DNA from: Streptomyces sp. NRRL WC-3742
Lineage (GTDB): Bacteria; Actinomycetota; Actinomycetes; Streptomycetales; Streptomycetaceae
DNA: 64,000 nucleotides
Direction: 5' to 3'
Assembly (NCBI RefSeq): GCF_000720635.1
Contig: NZ_JOCF01000008.1
Span: forward strand, 62,001 to 126,000
The position numbers and the translations under genes are program-made. The notes under the pieces were generated by a model that saw nothing but the letters and a program-made list of their open reading frames with translations, was not told the DNA's origin and ran no database searches. Position 1 is the first letter of the stretch. Each line of letters starts with the position of its first letter. Shown in pieces: positions 47,472 to 56,163 of this stretch.

Positions 47472-48601
47472 CACCGCGGCCCCGCGTCGGGCTGGTGGTC
47501 AACCCGGTCGCCGGGCTCGGCGGCCGGGTCGGGCTCAAGGGCAGCGACGGCGCCGAGGCCCAGCGGCGGGCGCGCGAGCTCGGTGCTCGGCCGTCGGCTC
47601 CCCATCGCGCCGAACTGATGGTCCGTCAACTCTTGGTGCTCGTCCCCGAGGTGGAGCTGTTGACGGTCGGCGGTCCGATGGGTGTCGAGGGTGTCGGCCG
47701 GGTGGTGCACCGGCCGCACGGGGAGCCCACGAGCGCGGCCGACACCCGGGCGGCGGTGCGGGTGCTCGTCGAGGCGGGCGCGCAGCTGCTCCTGTTCTGC
47801 GGCGGCGACGGCACCGCCCGCGACGTCCTGGACGCGGTCGGCCCCGCGTCCGCCGTTCCCGTCCTCGGCATCCCCGCCGGGGTGAAGATGCACTCCGCCG
47901 TCTTCGCCGTGCACCCCCGCGCCGCCGCCGAGGTCGCCGCCGCCTGGGCGCGGGGGGCGGGAGTTCGGCTGGCCACCGCCGAGGTGGTCGACCGGGACGA
48001 GGAGGCGCTGCGGGCCGGACGGGTCGGCGCCCGCCTGTACGGGCACCTCACCGTCCCGGTGCTGCCCTCCCGCGTTCAGCAGCGCAAGACCGGAAGCTCG
48101 ACGGCCGACCCTGCTTCACTCGCCGGGATCGCCGGGATCGCCGCCGAGATCGCCGACCGGGTCGGCCCCGGCGCCCTGCTCGTGCTCGGCCCCGGCACCA
48201 CCACCCACGCCGTCGCCGCCGCCCTCGGCGTGCCCGACGCCAGCCTGACCGGCGTCGACGTGCTGCGCGTCAACGGCGACGGCACCGCCCGCCTCGACCT
48301 GCGCGACGCCCGCGCCGACCAACTGCTCGCCCTGCCGCACACCCCCTGGATCGCCCTCTCCCCCGTCGGCGGCCAGGGATTCCTCCTCGGCCGCGGCAAC
48401 CAGCAGCTCTCCCCCGAACTGCTGCGCGCCGCAGGCCCCGAGCGCCTCCTCGTCCTCGCCACCGAGGCCAAACTCGCCGCCCTCGCCGGTCGCCCGCTGC
48501 TGCTGGACACCGGCGACCCCGCCCTGGACCGTGCCCTCTCCGGGCACACCCGGGTCATCACCGGCCGCCACGCGAGCGCCGTCTACCGCCTCACCGACTG
48601 A
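47468..48601 (+). CDS. ATP-NAD kinase / AcoX family protein
   Basis: 377 residues from a GTG overlapping the upstream stop (GTGA). The NAD-kinase fold shows in VGLVVNPVAGLGGRVGLKGSDG at the start, LLLFCGGDGTARDVLDAV (GGDGT motif, about 118) and VLGIPAGVKMHSAVFAVHP. A C-terminal AcoX-like region has LLVLGPGTTTHAVAAALG and GGQGFLLGRGNQQLSPELLR. These are the features of the AcoX subgroup found in catabolic operons and not of the housekeeping NAD kinase. Substrate unknown. It is part of the GcvP-like operon by coupling. Confidence 0.85.
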   Translation: MTPRPRVGLVVNPVAGLGGRVGLKGSDGAEAQRRARELGARPSAPHRAELMVRQLLVLVPEVELLTVGGPMGVEGVGRVVHRPHGEPTSAADTRAAVRVLVEAGAQLLLFCGGDGTARDVLDAVGPASAVPVLGIPAGVKMHSAVFAVHPRAAAEVAAAWARGAGVRLATAEVVDRDEEALRAGRVGARLYGHLTVPVLPSRVQQRKTGSSTADPASLAGIAGIAAEIADRVGPGALLVLGPGTTTHAVAAALGVPDASLTGVDVLRVNGDGTARLDLRDARADQLLALPHTPWIALSPVGGQGFLLGRGNQQLSPELLRAAGPERLLVLATEAKLAALAGRPLLLDTGDPALDRALSGHTRVITGRHASAVYRLTD

Positions 48602-48654
48602 GCCGTACCGCCCGAGCCGTACCACCTGCCACCCCTTCCGCAGAGGAGTCCCCC

Positions 48655-49401
48655 ATGATCGACCTCACCGGCAAGCGCGCCATCGTCACCGGCGCCGCCT
48701 CCGGCATCGGCCGGGCCACCGCCGCCCTGCTGGCCGAACTCGGCGCGTCCGTCCTGCTCGCCGACCTCGACGCCGAGCGCGGCGAGCAGGCCGCCAAGGA
48801 GGTCGGCGGCGTCTTCGCCCGCTGCGACGTCTCCCGGCGCCCCGACTGCGAGCAGGCGGTGCGCAGCGCCGTCGACCACTTCGGCGGCGTGGACGTGCTG
48901 TTCAACAACGCCGGGATCATCCGCCGCTCCACCGTCACCGAGATCACCGACGAGGACTGGGACCTGGTGATGGCCGTCAACGTCCGCTCGATCATGCTGA
49001 TGAGCGGCCTGGTGGTGCCGCTGATGGCCGCCGCCGGCGGGGGCAGCATCGTCAACACGGGCTCCGGCTGGGGCATCAAGGGCGGCGGCCGGGCCGTCTC
49101 GTACTGCGCCTCCAAGGGCGCCGTCGTCAACATGACCAGGGCGATGGCCATCGACCACGGGCCCGACAACATCCGCGTCAACTGCGTCTGCCCGGGCGAC
49201 ACCGACACCGGTATGCTCGCCGAGGAGGCCCGCCAACTCGGCGAGAGCCCGGACGCCTTCTACGCCGACGCCGCCGACCGACCGCTCGGCAGGATCGGCC
49301 GCCCGCGAGACATCGCGCAGACCGTCGCCTTCCTCGCCAGTGACGCCGCCGCCTTCGTCAGCGGGGCGGTCATCCCCGTGGACGGCGCCGGCACCGCCTG
49401 A
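48655..49401 (+). CDS. Short-chain dehydrogenase/reductase
   Basis: 248 residues, classical SDR: cofactor motif TGAASGIGRATA (12-23), NNAG in LFNNAGIIRRS, catalytic Ser in VNTGSGWGIKGG, and YxxxK in AVSYCASKGAVVN. The Asp after beta2 (LLADLDAE) predicts NAD(H) preference. C-terminal PGDTDTGMLAEEARQLGESPDAFY is the substrate loop. It is preceded by GCAGAGGAG and probably co-transcribed with the GcvP/AcoX-like genes (53-bp gap). A sugar acid or hydroxy-amino-acid dehydrogenase would suit the context. Confidence 0.92.
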   Translation: MIDLTGKRAIVTGAASGIGRATAALLAELGASVLLADLDAERGEQAAKEVGGVFARCDVSRRPDCEQAVRSAVDHFGGVDVLFNNAGIIRRSTVTEITDEDWDLVMAVNVRSIMLMSGLVVPLMAAAGGGSIVNTGSGWGIKGGGRAVSYCASKGAVVNMTRAMAIDHGPDNIRVNCVCPGDTDTGMLAEEARQLGESPDAFYADAADRPLGRIGRPRDIAQTVAFLASDAAAFVSGAVIPVDGAGTA

Positions 49402-49484
49402 CACCCACCCGGGGCGCCCGGTCACCAAGGCGCGGCGCCCCGGCCGGTAGGCTTTCGGACCGAGGAAGAAAGAGGGATGTTCCG

Positions 49485-50138
49485 ATGGCGATCGAGCGGC
49501 GTCCGCTGCGCGAGCAGGTGAAGGACGAGCTCCTGGAGCAGCTCGGCCGTGGCCGGTTCACCCCCGGCGAGTCGATCAACGAGGTGCAGCTCGCGGAGGA
49601 ACTGGGCGTCAGCCGTACTCCGCTGCGCGAGGCGCTGATCAGCCTGGAGCGCGAGGGCATCATCACCAGCGAGCGCGGCAAGGGCTTCCGGTTCGCGCCC
49701 ACCGGCAAGCAGGAGTTCCGCGACCTCACGGCGATCGTGATCGCCCTGGAGTCGCTGGCGCTGCGCACCTCCGACCCGACGCACCTGTCCGCGATCGCGC
49801 CCCGGCTGCTCGCCGAGGCCCGCGCCTTCTCCGCCCCGCAGGCGCCGCACGAGACGATAGAGCGCTCCGACGACGCCTGGCACGCGCTGCTGCTCTCGGG
49901 CTGCGCCAACGCCCGGCTGCGCGACATGATCGACTCGCTCAAGCTCACCCTGCACCGCTACGAGCGGGTGGTCGTGGGCGACCACGAGATCCTGGCGCGG
50001 GCCGCCGAGGAGCACGAGCGGATCGCCCAGTGCCTCCTGGAGGGGGACGTGGAGCAGGCCGTCACGGCGCTGGAGGCCAACTGGACCAGTGGCATGGAGC
50101 GCATCCTGGAGCGGCTCCCCTCCGTCGGCGCGCACTGA
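49485..50138 (+). CDS. GntR-family regulator with FCD ligand domain
   Basis: 217 residues. N-terminal winged HTH (PLREQVKDELLEQLGRGRFTPGESINEVQLAEELGVSRTPLREALISLEREGII) is standard GntR. The C-terminal helical domain (HALLLSGCANARLRDMIDSLKLTLHRYERVV, EEHERIAQCLLEGDVEQAVTALEANW) matches FCD, with D/H metal-ligand positions mostly kept. It is the last gene of the GcvP-like operon (83-bp gap with a possible TAGGCT -10). It probably binds the CTGTATACAG site at 44431 and responds to an intermediate of the pathway. Confidence 0.92.
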   Translation: MAIERRPLREQVKDELLEQLGRGRFTPGESINEVQLAEELGVSRTPLREALISLEREGIITSERGKGFRFAPTGKQEFRDLTAIVIALESLALRTSDPTHLSAIAPRLLAEARAFSAPQAPHETIERSDDAWHALLLSGCANARLRDMIDSLKLTLHRYERVVVGDHEILARAAEEHERIAQCLLEGDVEQAVTALEANWTSGMERILERLPSVGAH

Positions 50139-50470
50139 CCCTCGCGCGCTGACCCGTCGCACACTGACCTGTCACACCCTGACCTGCCACACACCGGCCC
50201 GTCGCACCCTGGCCCCTCACGCACCGGCCCTCATCCCGGGCGGTGCCGTTCGCGCACCGACCGTGCGTACCGATCGATTTTCCGACATTTCGTCAGAAGT
50301 CTTGTACCGCACGGTCGGTCTCCTCATACTTCCGGACAGCGCCTGTCAGGAGCAGAACACCTGCCACCGCCTCCCCGACGGCGTCGGCGGGTGCCCCGCG
50401 ACGCACCGCCTGACCGCGCCTCACGGCCCCCCGACGCTCAGGGGGCCTTCTCACTCCCAGGAGGAGACCG
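50139..50470. promoter_or_regulatory. Protease leader region with a large inverted repeat
   Basis: 332 bp. The first part (50139-50225) is a run of degenerate CACACTGACC/TGTCACACC repeats. ACCGACCGTGCG (50256-50267) and CGCACGGTCGGT (50308-50319) are perfect 12-bp arms 40 bp apart, flanking an AT-richer segment (GATCGATTTTCCGACATTTCG) that may hold the promoter. The repeat could be two operator half-sites or fold in the mRNA. The protease ribosome-binding site CAGGAGGAG ends eight bases before its GTG. Confidence 0.5.
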
Positions 50471-51346
50471 GTGAGGACCAAGCGCCCGACCCCCCACTCC
50501 CGACGCATCCGTCTGCTCGCCGTCACGCTCGGCCTGCTGTCCGCCACCGCGGTCGCCGCGCCGGGCGCCGCGGCCGCACCCGAAAGCCCGTCCGCCGCCG
50601 AGCAGTTGACGGCGGTGGACAACGCCGTCCTCAACGCCCAGGTCGACGGCACCGCGTGGTACGTCGACCAGGCCACCGGCCGCGTCGTGGTGACGGTGGA
50701 CAGCACCGTGAGCCCGTCCGCCGTCACCGGGATCGTCCGCGCCGCCGGCACCGCCGCGCCCAAGCTCACCATCCGTCACGCCCCCGGCCGCTTCACCCCG
50801 CTGCTCGCCGCCGGCAACGCCATCTACGGCGGCAGCTACCGCTGCTCGCTGGGGTTCAACGTGGTGAGCGGCAGCACCCACTACTTCCTCACCGCCGGGC
50901 ACTGCGGCAACGTCGCGAGCACCTGGTACACCGACAAGGCCCACAGCACGCTGATCGGCGCCACCGTCAACTCCAGCTTCCCGGGCACCGACTACGCCCT
51001 GGTCCGCTACGACAACGCCGCCGTCTCCCACCCGGGCGGCTTCACCTCCGCGCCCAACGCCTACGTCGGCGAGTCCGTCACCCGCACCGGCTCCACCTCC
51101 GGCACCCACTCCGGCACCGTCACCGGCCTCAACGCCACCGTCCGCTACTCCGGCGGCGGCACCGTCCGCGGTCTGATCCAGACCAACGTCTGCGCCGAGC
51201 CCGGCGACTCCGGCGGCCCGCTGTACGACGGCTCCAAGGCCATCGGCCTCACCTCCGGCGGCAGCGGCGACTGCACGGTGGGCGGCACGACCTTCTTCCA
51301 GCCCGTCAACGCGGCCCTCGCCAAGTACAGGGTGAGCGTCTACTAG
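50471..51346 (+). CDS. Secreted S1 serine protease (streptogrisin type)
   Basis: 291 residues from GTG at 50471. Signal peptide residues 1-34 ([25 protein letters not shown]). A short pro-region follows (about 35-100: [35 protein letters not shown]). The mature chymotrypsin-fold enzyme begins about residue 115 ([17 protein letters not shown]), with triad His in FLTAGHCG, Asp in [10 protein letters not shown], Ser in [10 protein letters not shown]. The specificity region LTSGGSGDC resembles streptogrisin A/B. Cys pairs RCSLG...GHCG and VCAEP...GDCTV would form two disulfides. It is an extracellular protease with an auto-processed propeptide. A strong terminator follows. Confidence 0.95.
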   Translation: MRTKRPTPHSRRIRLLAVTLGLLSATAVAAPGAAAAPESPSAAEQLTAVDNAVLNAQVDGTAWYVDQATGRVVVTVDSTVSPSAVTGIVRAAGTAAPKLTIRHAPGRFTPLLAAGNAIYGGSYRCSLGFNVVSGSTHYFLTAGHCGNVASTWYTDKAHSTLIGATVNSSFPGTDYALVRYDNAAVSHPGGFTSAPNAYVGESVTRTGSTSGTHSGTVTGLNATVRYSGGGTVRGLIQTNVCAEPGDSGGPLYDGSKAIGLTSGGSGDCTVGGTTFFQPVNAALAKYRVSVY

Positions 51347-51362
51347 CCCGGGCGCGCCCCTC

Positions 51363-51408
51363 AAGGCCGTCCTCCCCGGAAGCCGTGTCTTCCGAGGAGG
51401 ACGGCCTT
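51363..51408 (+). terminator. Terminator after the serine protease gene
   Basis: AAGGCCGTCCTCC (51363-51375) and GGAGGACGGCCTT (51396-51408) are perfect 13-bp arms; an inner GGAAG/CTTCC pair extends the stem. It starts 17 bp after the stop codon and is followed by CCGTTTG. Confidence 0.85.
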
Positions 51409-51424
51409 CCGTTTGTGGATCCCG

Positions 51425-51482
51425 ACAGGACTTGAATCCTTCAGTCCTGTGACCTGCACCATCATCCTCGTGCGTTCACAGG
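51425..51482 (+). promoter_or_regulatory. Pair of overlapping, mutually exclusive inverted repeats
   Basis: ACAGGACT (51425-51432) pairs with AGTCCTGT (51443-51450). Part of that right arm, in CCTGTGA (51446-51452), can instead pair with TCACAGG (51476-51482). The two hairpins cannot form together. Downstream is an AT-rich stretch with another dyad, AATGAG...CTCATT (about 51511-51536). The function is unknown; it could be a remnant, a regulatory RNA or a protein-binding array before the sugar ABC operon. Confidence 0.4.
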
Positions 51483-51551
51483 AGTACGCCCTTGGCTTCA
51501 GGAATATAACGAATGAGTCCGAGATGATCTCTCATTGAATTTACTTCTTGA

Positions 51552-51570
51552 CTGCATCAGGCGGATGCAG
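51552..51570. promoter_or_regulatory. Operator-like palindrome upstream of the sugar ABC operon
   Basis: CTGCATC-AGGCG-GATGCAG: perfect 7-bp arms around a 5-nt centre, 59 bp before the start codon, directly after TTGACT (51548-51553, a plausible -35). The placement suggests a repressor site over the promoter. The nearby ROK regulator is a candidate, though its own promoter has a different dyad. Confidence 0.55.
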
Positions 51571-51628
51571 GTTGACTCCCTTCCACTCCGCCGCACCGTC
51601 GCGGCGACGTCAGGGAGGCACCCCCAAC

Positions 51629-52723
51629 ATGAACGCAACGATGCGTCGCGCCGTTATCGCCACCGCGGCCGTCTCGATGGCCCTGTCCATGGCCGCGTGC
51701 GGCAAGGCCGGCAGCGACAAGAAGGACTCCGCCGCCTCCGGCGACACCAAGTCCATCGGCCTGCTGCTGCCCGAGAACGCGTCCTCCTCGCGCTACGAGT
51801 CGTTCGACCGCCCGTTCATCGAGGCCAAGGTCAAGAGCCTGTGCGCCGACTGCAAGGTGCTCTACAACAACGCCGAGGGCAGCGCCGCCAAGCAGAAGCA
51901 GCAGTTCGACACCCTGATCGCCCAGGGCGTGAAGGTGATCGTCCTGGACGCCTTCGACGCGACCTCCACCCAGTCCTGGGTCAAGGAGGCCGCCGCCAAG
52001 GGCGTCAAGGTCGTCGCCTACGACCGCCTGGCCACCGGCCCGGTCGCCGCCTACGTCTCGTTCGACAACGAGAAGGTCGGCGAACTCCAGGGCCAGGCCC
52101 TGGTCGACGCCCTCGGCGCCAAGGCGTCCGACGCCAACGTCGTCATGATCAACGGCGACGACGCGGACCCGAACGCCGGCCAGTTCAAGGCCGGTGCGCA
52201 CAAGGTCCTCGACGGCAAGGTCAAGAAGGTCGTCTACGAGCAGTCCGGCGAGTGGAAGCCCACCGTGGCCGGCCAGAAGATCGGCGCCGCGATCACCCAG
52301 CTCGGCAAGGACGGCTTCCAGGCCGTCTACTCCGCCAACGACGGCATGGCCGGCGCGATCATCACCCAGCTCCAGGGCGCGGGCGTCAAGGTCCCGGTCG
52401 GCGGCCAGGACGCGGGCCTCGACGCCGTCCAGCGGATCGTCAACGGCGACCAGGCGTACACCATCTACAAGGCGTACCGCCCGCTGGCCGACAACGCCGC
52501 CGAGCTGGCCGTCGACCTGCTGCAGGGCAAGGACGTCAAGTCCGTGGCCACCGCCAGCGCCGACAGCGCCACCGACAAGGGCATCCCGGCCAAGCTCCTC
52601 GACCCCAAGATCGTCACCAAGGACAACATCAAGGACACCGTCGTCGCCGACGGCCTCTACAAGGCGTCCGACATCTGCACCGCCGACTACGCCGCCGGCT
52701 GCGGCGCCCTCGGCCTCAAGTAG
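51629..52723 (+). CDS. Sugar-binding lipoprotein (XylF/ChvE-type)
   Basis: 364 residues from the ATG at 51629 (AGGGAGG eleven bases upstream). Lipobox LSMAAC at about 17-22. Periplasmic-binding-protein type 1 fold: SIGLLLPENASSSRYESFDRPFIEAKVKSLCADCKVLYNNAEGSAAKQKQQFDTLIAQGVKVIVLDAFD, then AYDRLATGPVAAYVSFDN and GGQDAGLDAVQRIVNGDQAYTIYK, all typical of xylose/D-sugar binding proteins. It feeds the single ATPase and permease encoded downstream. A hairpin and direct repeats in the 168-bp gap after it probably allow higher expression of the binding protein than of the rest. Confidence 0.92.
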   Translation: MNATMRRAVIATAAVSMALSMAACGKAGSDKKDSAASGDTKSIGLLLPENASSSRYESFDRPFIEAKVKSLCADCKVLYNNAEGSAAKQKQQFDTLIAQGVKVIVLDAFDATSTQSWVKEAAAKGVKVVAYDRLATGPVAAYVSFDNEKVGELQGQALVDALGAKASDANVVMINGDDADPNAGQFKAGAHKVLDGKVKKVVYEQSGEWKPTVAGQKIGAAITQLGKDGFQAVYSANDGMAGAIITQLQGAGVKVPVGGQDAGLDAVQRIVNGDQAYTIYKAYRPLADNAAELAVDLLQGKDVKSVATASADSATDKGIPAKLLDPKIVTKDNIKDTVVADGLYKASDICTADYAAGCGALGLK

Positions 52724-52738
52724 CGCGCGCGGGCGGCG

Positions 52739-52757
52739 CTCCCCGGCCCCCGGGGAG
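52739..52757 (+). terminator. Intra-operon hairpin after the binding-protein gene
   Basis: CTCCCCGG-CCC-CCGGGGAG, perfect 8-bp arms, 16 bp after the stop. Such hairpins between binding-protein and ATPase genes commonly act as partial terminators or 3'-end stabilisers. Confidence 0.6.
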
Positions 52758-52772
52758 GCACCGCCCCGCCCT

Positions 52773-52803
52773 CACACCCTTTTCGACGCACACCCTTTTC
52801 GAC
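52773..52803. repeat. Two 15-bp direct repeats
   Basis: CACACCCTTTTCGAC occurs at 52773-52787 and again at 52789-52803, with a single base between. It lies in the gap between the binding-protein and ATPase genes. It could be a tandem binding site or a slippage product. Confidence 0.75.
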
Positions 52804-52891
52804 AGACACCCGCCCGCCCCGCCCGGCGCGCGGGCGGACCCGGGCGCCACCCCACCATCACGGCGCACCCGGGAAGAAGGAGCTGGTTCAC

Positions 52892-53667
<776 letters not shown>

Positions 53668-53671
<4 letters not shown>

Positions 53672-54918
53672 CCACCGACCAGAGCACCCCGCCCGCCCAG
53701 GCGGTCGACCCCCGCCTCCTCGTCCGCGAGTCCGGCATGGCCGGCTACGTCGCCGAGTTCAAGCGGAAGATGAGGAACGGCGACCTCGGCTCCGTGCCCG
53801 TGGTCCTCGGCCTGATCCTCATCGGCGCCATCTTCCAGGGCGTCACCGGCGACTTCCTCAACGCCGACAACATCACCCACATCACCCAGTGGATCGCCGG
53901 CCCCGGACTGATCGCCGTCGGCGTCGTCTTCGTGCTCCTCCTCGGGGAGATCGACCTCTCCCTCGGCTCCGTCGCCGGCGCCTCCGCCGCGATCGCCGCG
54001 AGCCTGTCCGCGCGCTCCGGCTACAACGAGTGGCTCTCCTGCCTCATCGCGATCGGCGCCGCCGTAGCCATCGGCGCCCTGCACGGCTTCTTCTTCGCCA
54101 AGATCGGCGTCCCCGCCTTCGTCGTCACCCTCGCGGGCCTGCTCGCCTGGAGCGGCCTGCAGCAGTTCGTCCTCGGCGACAAGGGCACCGCCAACGTCGT
54201 GCACGACGGCGTCCTGGCCAACCTCGACTCGTACTTCCTCGGCGACGGCGACATCGCCTACACCTGGGGCCTCGCCATCCTCAGCACCGCGCTGTACGCC
54301 GCCGGGCAGATCCTCGACGCCCGCCGCCGCGGCGCCGCCGGCCTCGCCGCGCGGCCCATGGGCGAGATCGCCCTGCGCACCGGCGTCCTGGCCGTCATCG
54401 CGCTGACCGCCGCCTACATGCTCAACCAGGACAGCGGCCTGCCGCTGCCCCTGCTCATCTTCCTGGCCGTCGTGGTCGTCACGGACTTCGTGCTGCGCCG
54501 CACCGGCTACGGCCGGCAGATCTTCGCGGTCGGCGGCGGCGTGGAGGCGGCCCGCCGCGCGGGCATCAACGTCGCCTGGGTCCGCATCTCCGTCTTCATG
54601 ATCTCCGCCGGGATGGCGGCCCTGGGCGGCCTCTTCTACGCCTCCCAGCAGGGCTCCGCCGACAAGATCCTCGGCGGCGGCAACGTCCTGATGAACTCCA
54701 TCGCGGCGGCCGTCATCGGCGGCACCAGCCTCTTCGGCGGCCGCGGCAAGACCTGGTCCGCCCTGCTGGGCATCCTGGTGATCCAGAGCATCACCACGGG
54801 CCTGGACATGGTCCACGTCAGCCAGGCCATCCAGTACATGATCACCGGCGCCGTCCTCCTCGCCGCCGTCGTCCTGGACTCCGTCTCCCGCCGCACCCGC
54901 AAGACCGCCACCCGCTGA
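53668..54918 (+). CDS. Sugar ABC transporter permease (XylH/RbsC type)
   Basis: 416 residues from GTG at 53668 overlapping the ATPase stop. About ten TM helices, with motifs GEIDLSLGSVAGASAAIAA, GVPAFVVTLAGLLAWSGLQQ, YGRQIFAVGGGVEAARRAGINV and VLMNSIAAAVIGGTSLFGGRG that define CUT2-type permeases. A long loop about 190-220 contains IAYTWGLAI. It completes the importer. Terminator at 54953-54984. Confidence 0.94.
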
Positions 54919-54952
54919 CCGTCCCCGCACCCTCACCCGGCCCGCACCACCC

Positions 54953-54984
54953 GGCCCGGCGCCCACCCCCGTGGGCGCCGGGCC
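54953..54984. terminator. Bidirectional terminator between convergent genes
   Basis: GGCCCGGCGCCCAC (54953-54966) and GTGGGCGCCGGGCC (54971-54984), perfect 14-bp arms around CCCC, between the permease stop and the ROK gene stop. Confidence 0.85.
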
Positions 54985-55019
54985 GTTCGTGCGTCACGAA
55001 GCCGGAATCCGGCGGCGCC

Positions 55020-56096
55020 TCACAGGAACAGCCTGCCGAGGGCGAGGGCCGCCGCACCCCTGGGGATCGCCAGGCGGGAGGCGCGGGTGAGGGTGACGGC
55101 CTGCCAGTGCGGGTCGGGGATGCGGGTGGCGAGTTCCTCGCGGATGGCGGCCTCGAACGGCTCGGGGTCGTCGAGCAGTGCCGCGCCGCCGAGGCTGATC
55201 TCCTCGACGTCGAGCAGGCGCGCCAGGTTGGCGACGGCGATGCCCAGTGCCCGGGCGGCCTCGTCCGTACGGCCGTCCCGCAGGGCCGCCAGGCAGACCG
55301 CTTCCAGGCAGCCGCGCGCGCCGCAGGCGCAGCGCGGGCCGGCGGGGTCGATGCACTGGTGGCCGAACTCACCCGCGTTGGTGCGGGCGCCCCGGTGGAC
55401 GCGTCCGCCGAGGACCAGGCCCGCTCCGACGCCGTCGCCGACGTAGACGAACGCCCGATCGTCCGGCCCGGGGCTTCTCAGGACGCCCGCGGTGGTGTTC
55501 TTCTCCACGATCACGGGCAGGTCGGTGCGGCGTTCCATCTCCTCGCGCAGGCGCAGCCCGTGCCAGCGGGGCATCCCGGTGACCTGGTGGAGCACTCCGT
55601 CCCGCGCGTCGAGGGGTCCCGGGCAGGCGACTCCCAGCCCGAGGACGCGTTCGTCGCCGGAGCCGGCGATCAGCTCGTGGACCATGGCCGCGAGCCGGTC
55701 CAGGACGGCGCCCGGTTCGGCGTCGGGGTCGACGGCCGTCTCGGCCTCGGCGGTGACGGCGCCGGTGAGGTCCACCTGGATCAGCCGCAGCTCACCGCGC
55801 CCGAGCTGGGCGCCGAACGCGAACCGTGCCCGGGGCACGAGCCGCAGCAGCGTGCGCGGCTTGCCCGTCTGCCCGGCGACGCGCTCGCGCCCGGCTTCCG
55901 TGAGCAGGCCGTCCTCGAGCAGCCGTCCCGTGATCTTGCTGATCGCCTGGGCGGTGAGCCGCGTCCGCTCGGCGAGCTCGACCCGGCTGATGCCGGTCCC
56001 GGCGTGGGCGCGGACGGCGCTCAGCACGGCGGCGTCGTTGCGGTCGCGCAGAAGCGAGAGGTTGCGGACGGGGTGCAGGGCGGGATCGGTCGTCAC
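55020..56096 (-). CDS. ROK-family transcriptional regulator
   Basis: 358 residues. N-terminal winged HTH (LLRDRNDAAVLSAVRAHAGTGISRVELAERTRLTAQAISKITGRLLEDGLL). ROK domain with GVACPGPLDARDGVL, VEKNTTAGVL, YVGDGVGAGLVLGGRVHRG, the ExGH motif NAGEFGHQCID and Zn site CACGARGCLEA (CxCGxxGCLE). It binds a sugar or sugar phosphate and controls the adjacent ABC operon and/or the divergent dehydrogenase operon. The 67-bp gap to the latter contains a clear dyad. Confidence 0.93.
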   Translation of the reverse strand: MTTDPALHPVRNLSLLRDRNDAAVLSAVRAHAGTGISRVELAERTRLTAQAISKITGRLLEDGLLTEAGRERVAGQTGKPRTLLRLVPRARFAFGAQLGRGELRLIQVDLTGAVTAEAETAVDPDAEPGAVLDRLAAMVHELIAGSGDERVLGLGVACPGPLDARDGVLHQVTGMPRWHGLRLREEMERRTDLPVIVEKNTTAGVLRSPGPDDRAFVYVGDGVGAGLVLGGRVHRGARTNAGEFGHQCIDPAGPRCACGARGCLEAVCLAALRDGRTDEAARALGIAVANLARLLDVEEISLGGAALLDDPEPFEAAIREELATRIPDPHWQAVTLTRASRLAIPRGAAALALGRLFL

Positions 56097-56131
56097 CGCT
56101 CGATTATCAGCCCCCCGTCGAGGGGCTTGCG

Positions 56132-56156
56132 AGTTAATCCACGCTGTTGTTTAACT
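56132..56156. promoter_or_regulatory. ROK operator candidate
   Basis: AGTTAA (56132-56137) and TTAACT (56151-56156): perfect 6-bp arms with a 13-nt spacer, in the 67-bp gap between the ROK gene (leftward) and the Gfo/Idh/MocA gene (ATG 56164). AT-rich and ending eight bases before the start codon, it would also cover the promoter and initiation region. Similar TTAA-based dyads are known targets of ROK/Mlc-type proteins. Confidence 0.65.
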
Positions 56157-56163
56157 AGGTCGC

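Noticed and set aside
50139..50225. CRISPR-like array in the CACACTGACC repeats
   Set aside because: Units are only about 10-20 bp, degenerate and without constant spacers or cas genes; they look like a decayed simple repeat after the GntR stop codon.
51412..51450. Possible tRNA 3' fragment or attachment site (TGGATCCCGACAGGACTTGAATCC)
   Set aside because: The would-be T stem does not pair well, there is no anticodon or D arm, and no integrase gene is nearby; the bases are better explained by the ACAGGACT/AGTCCTGT hairpin.
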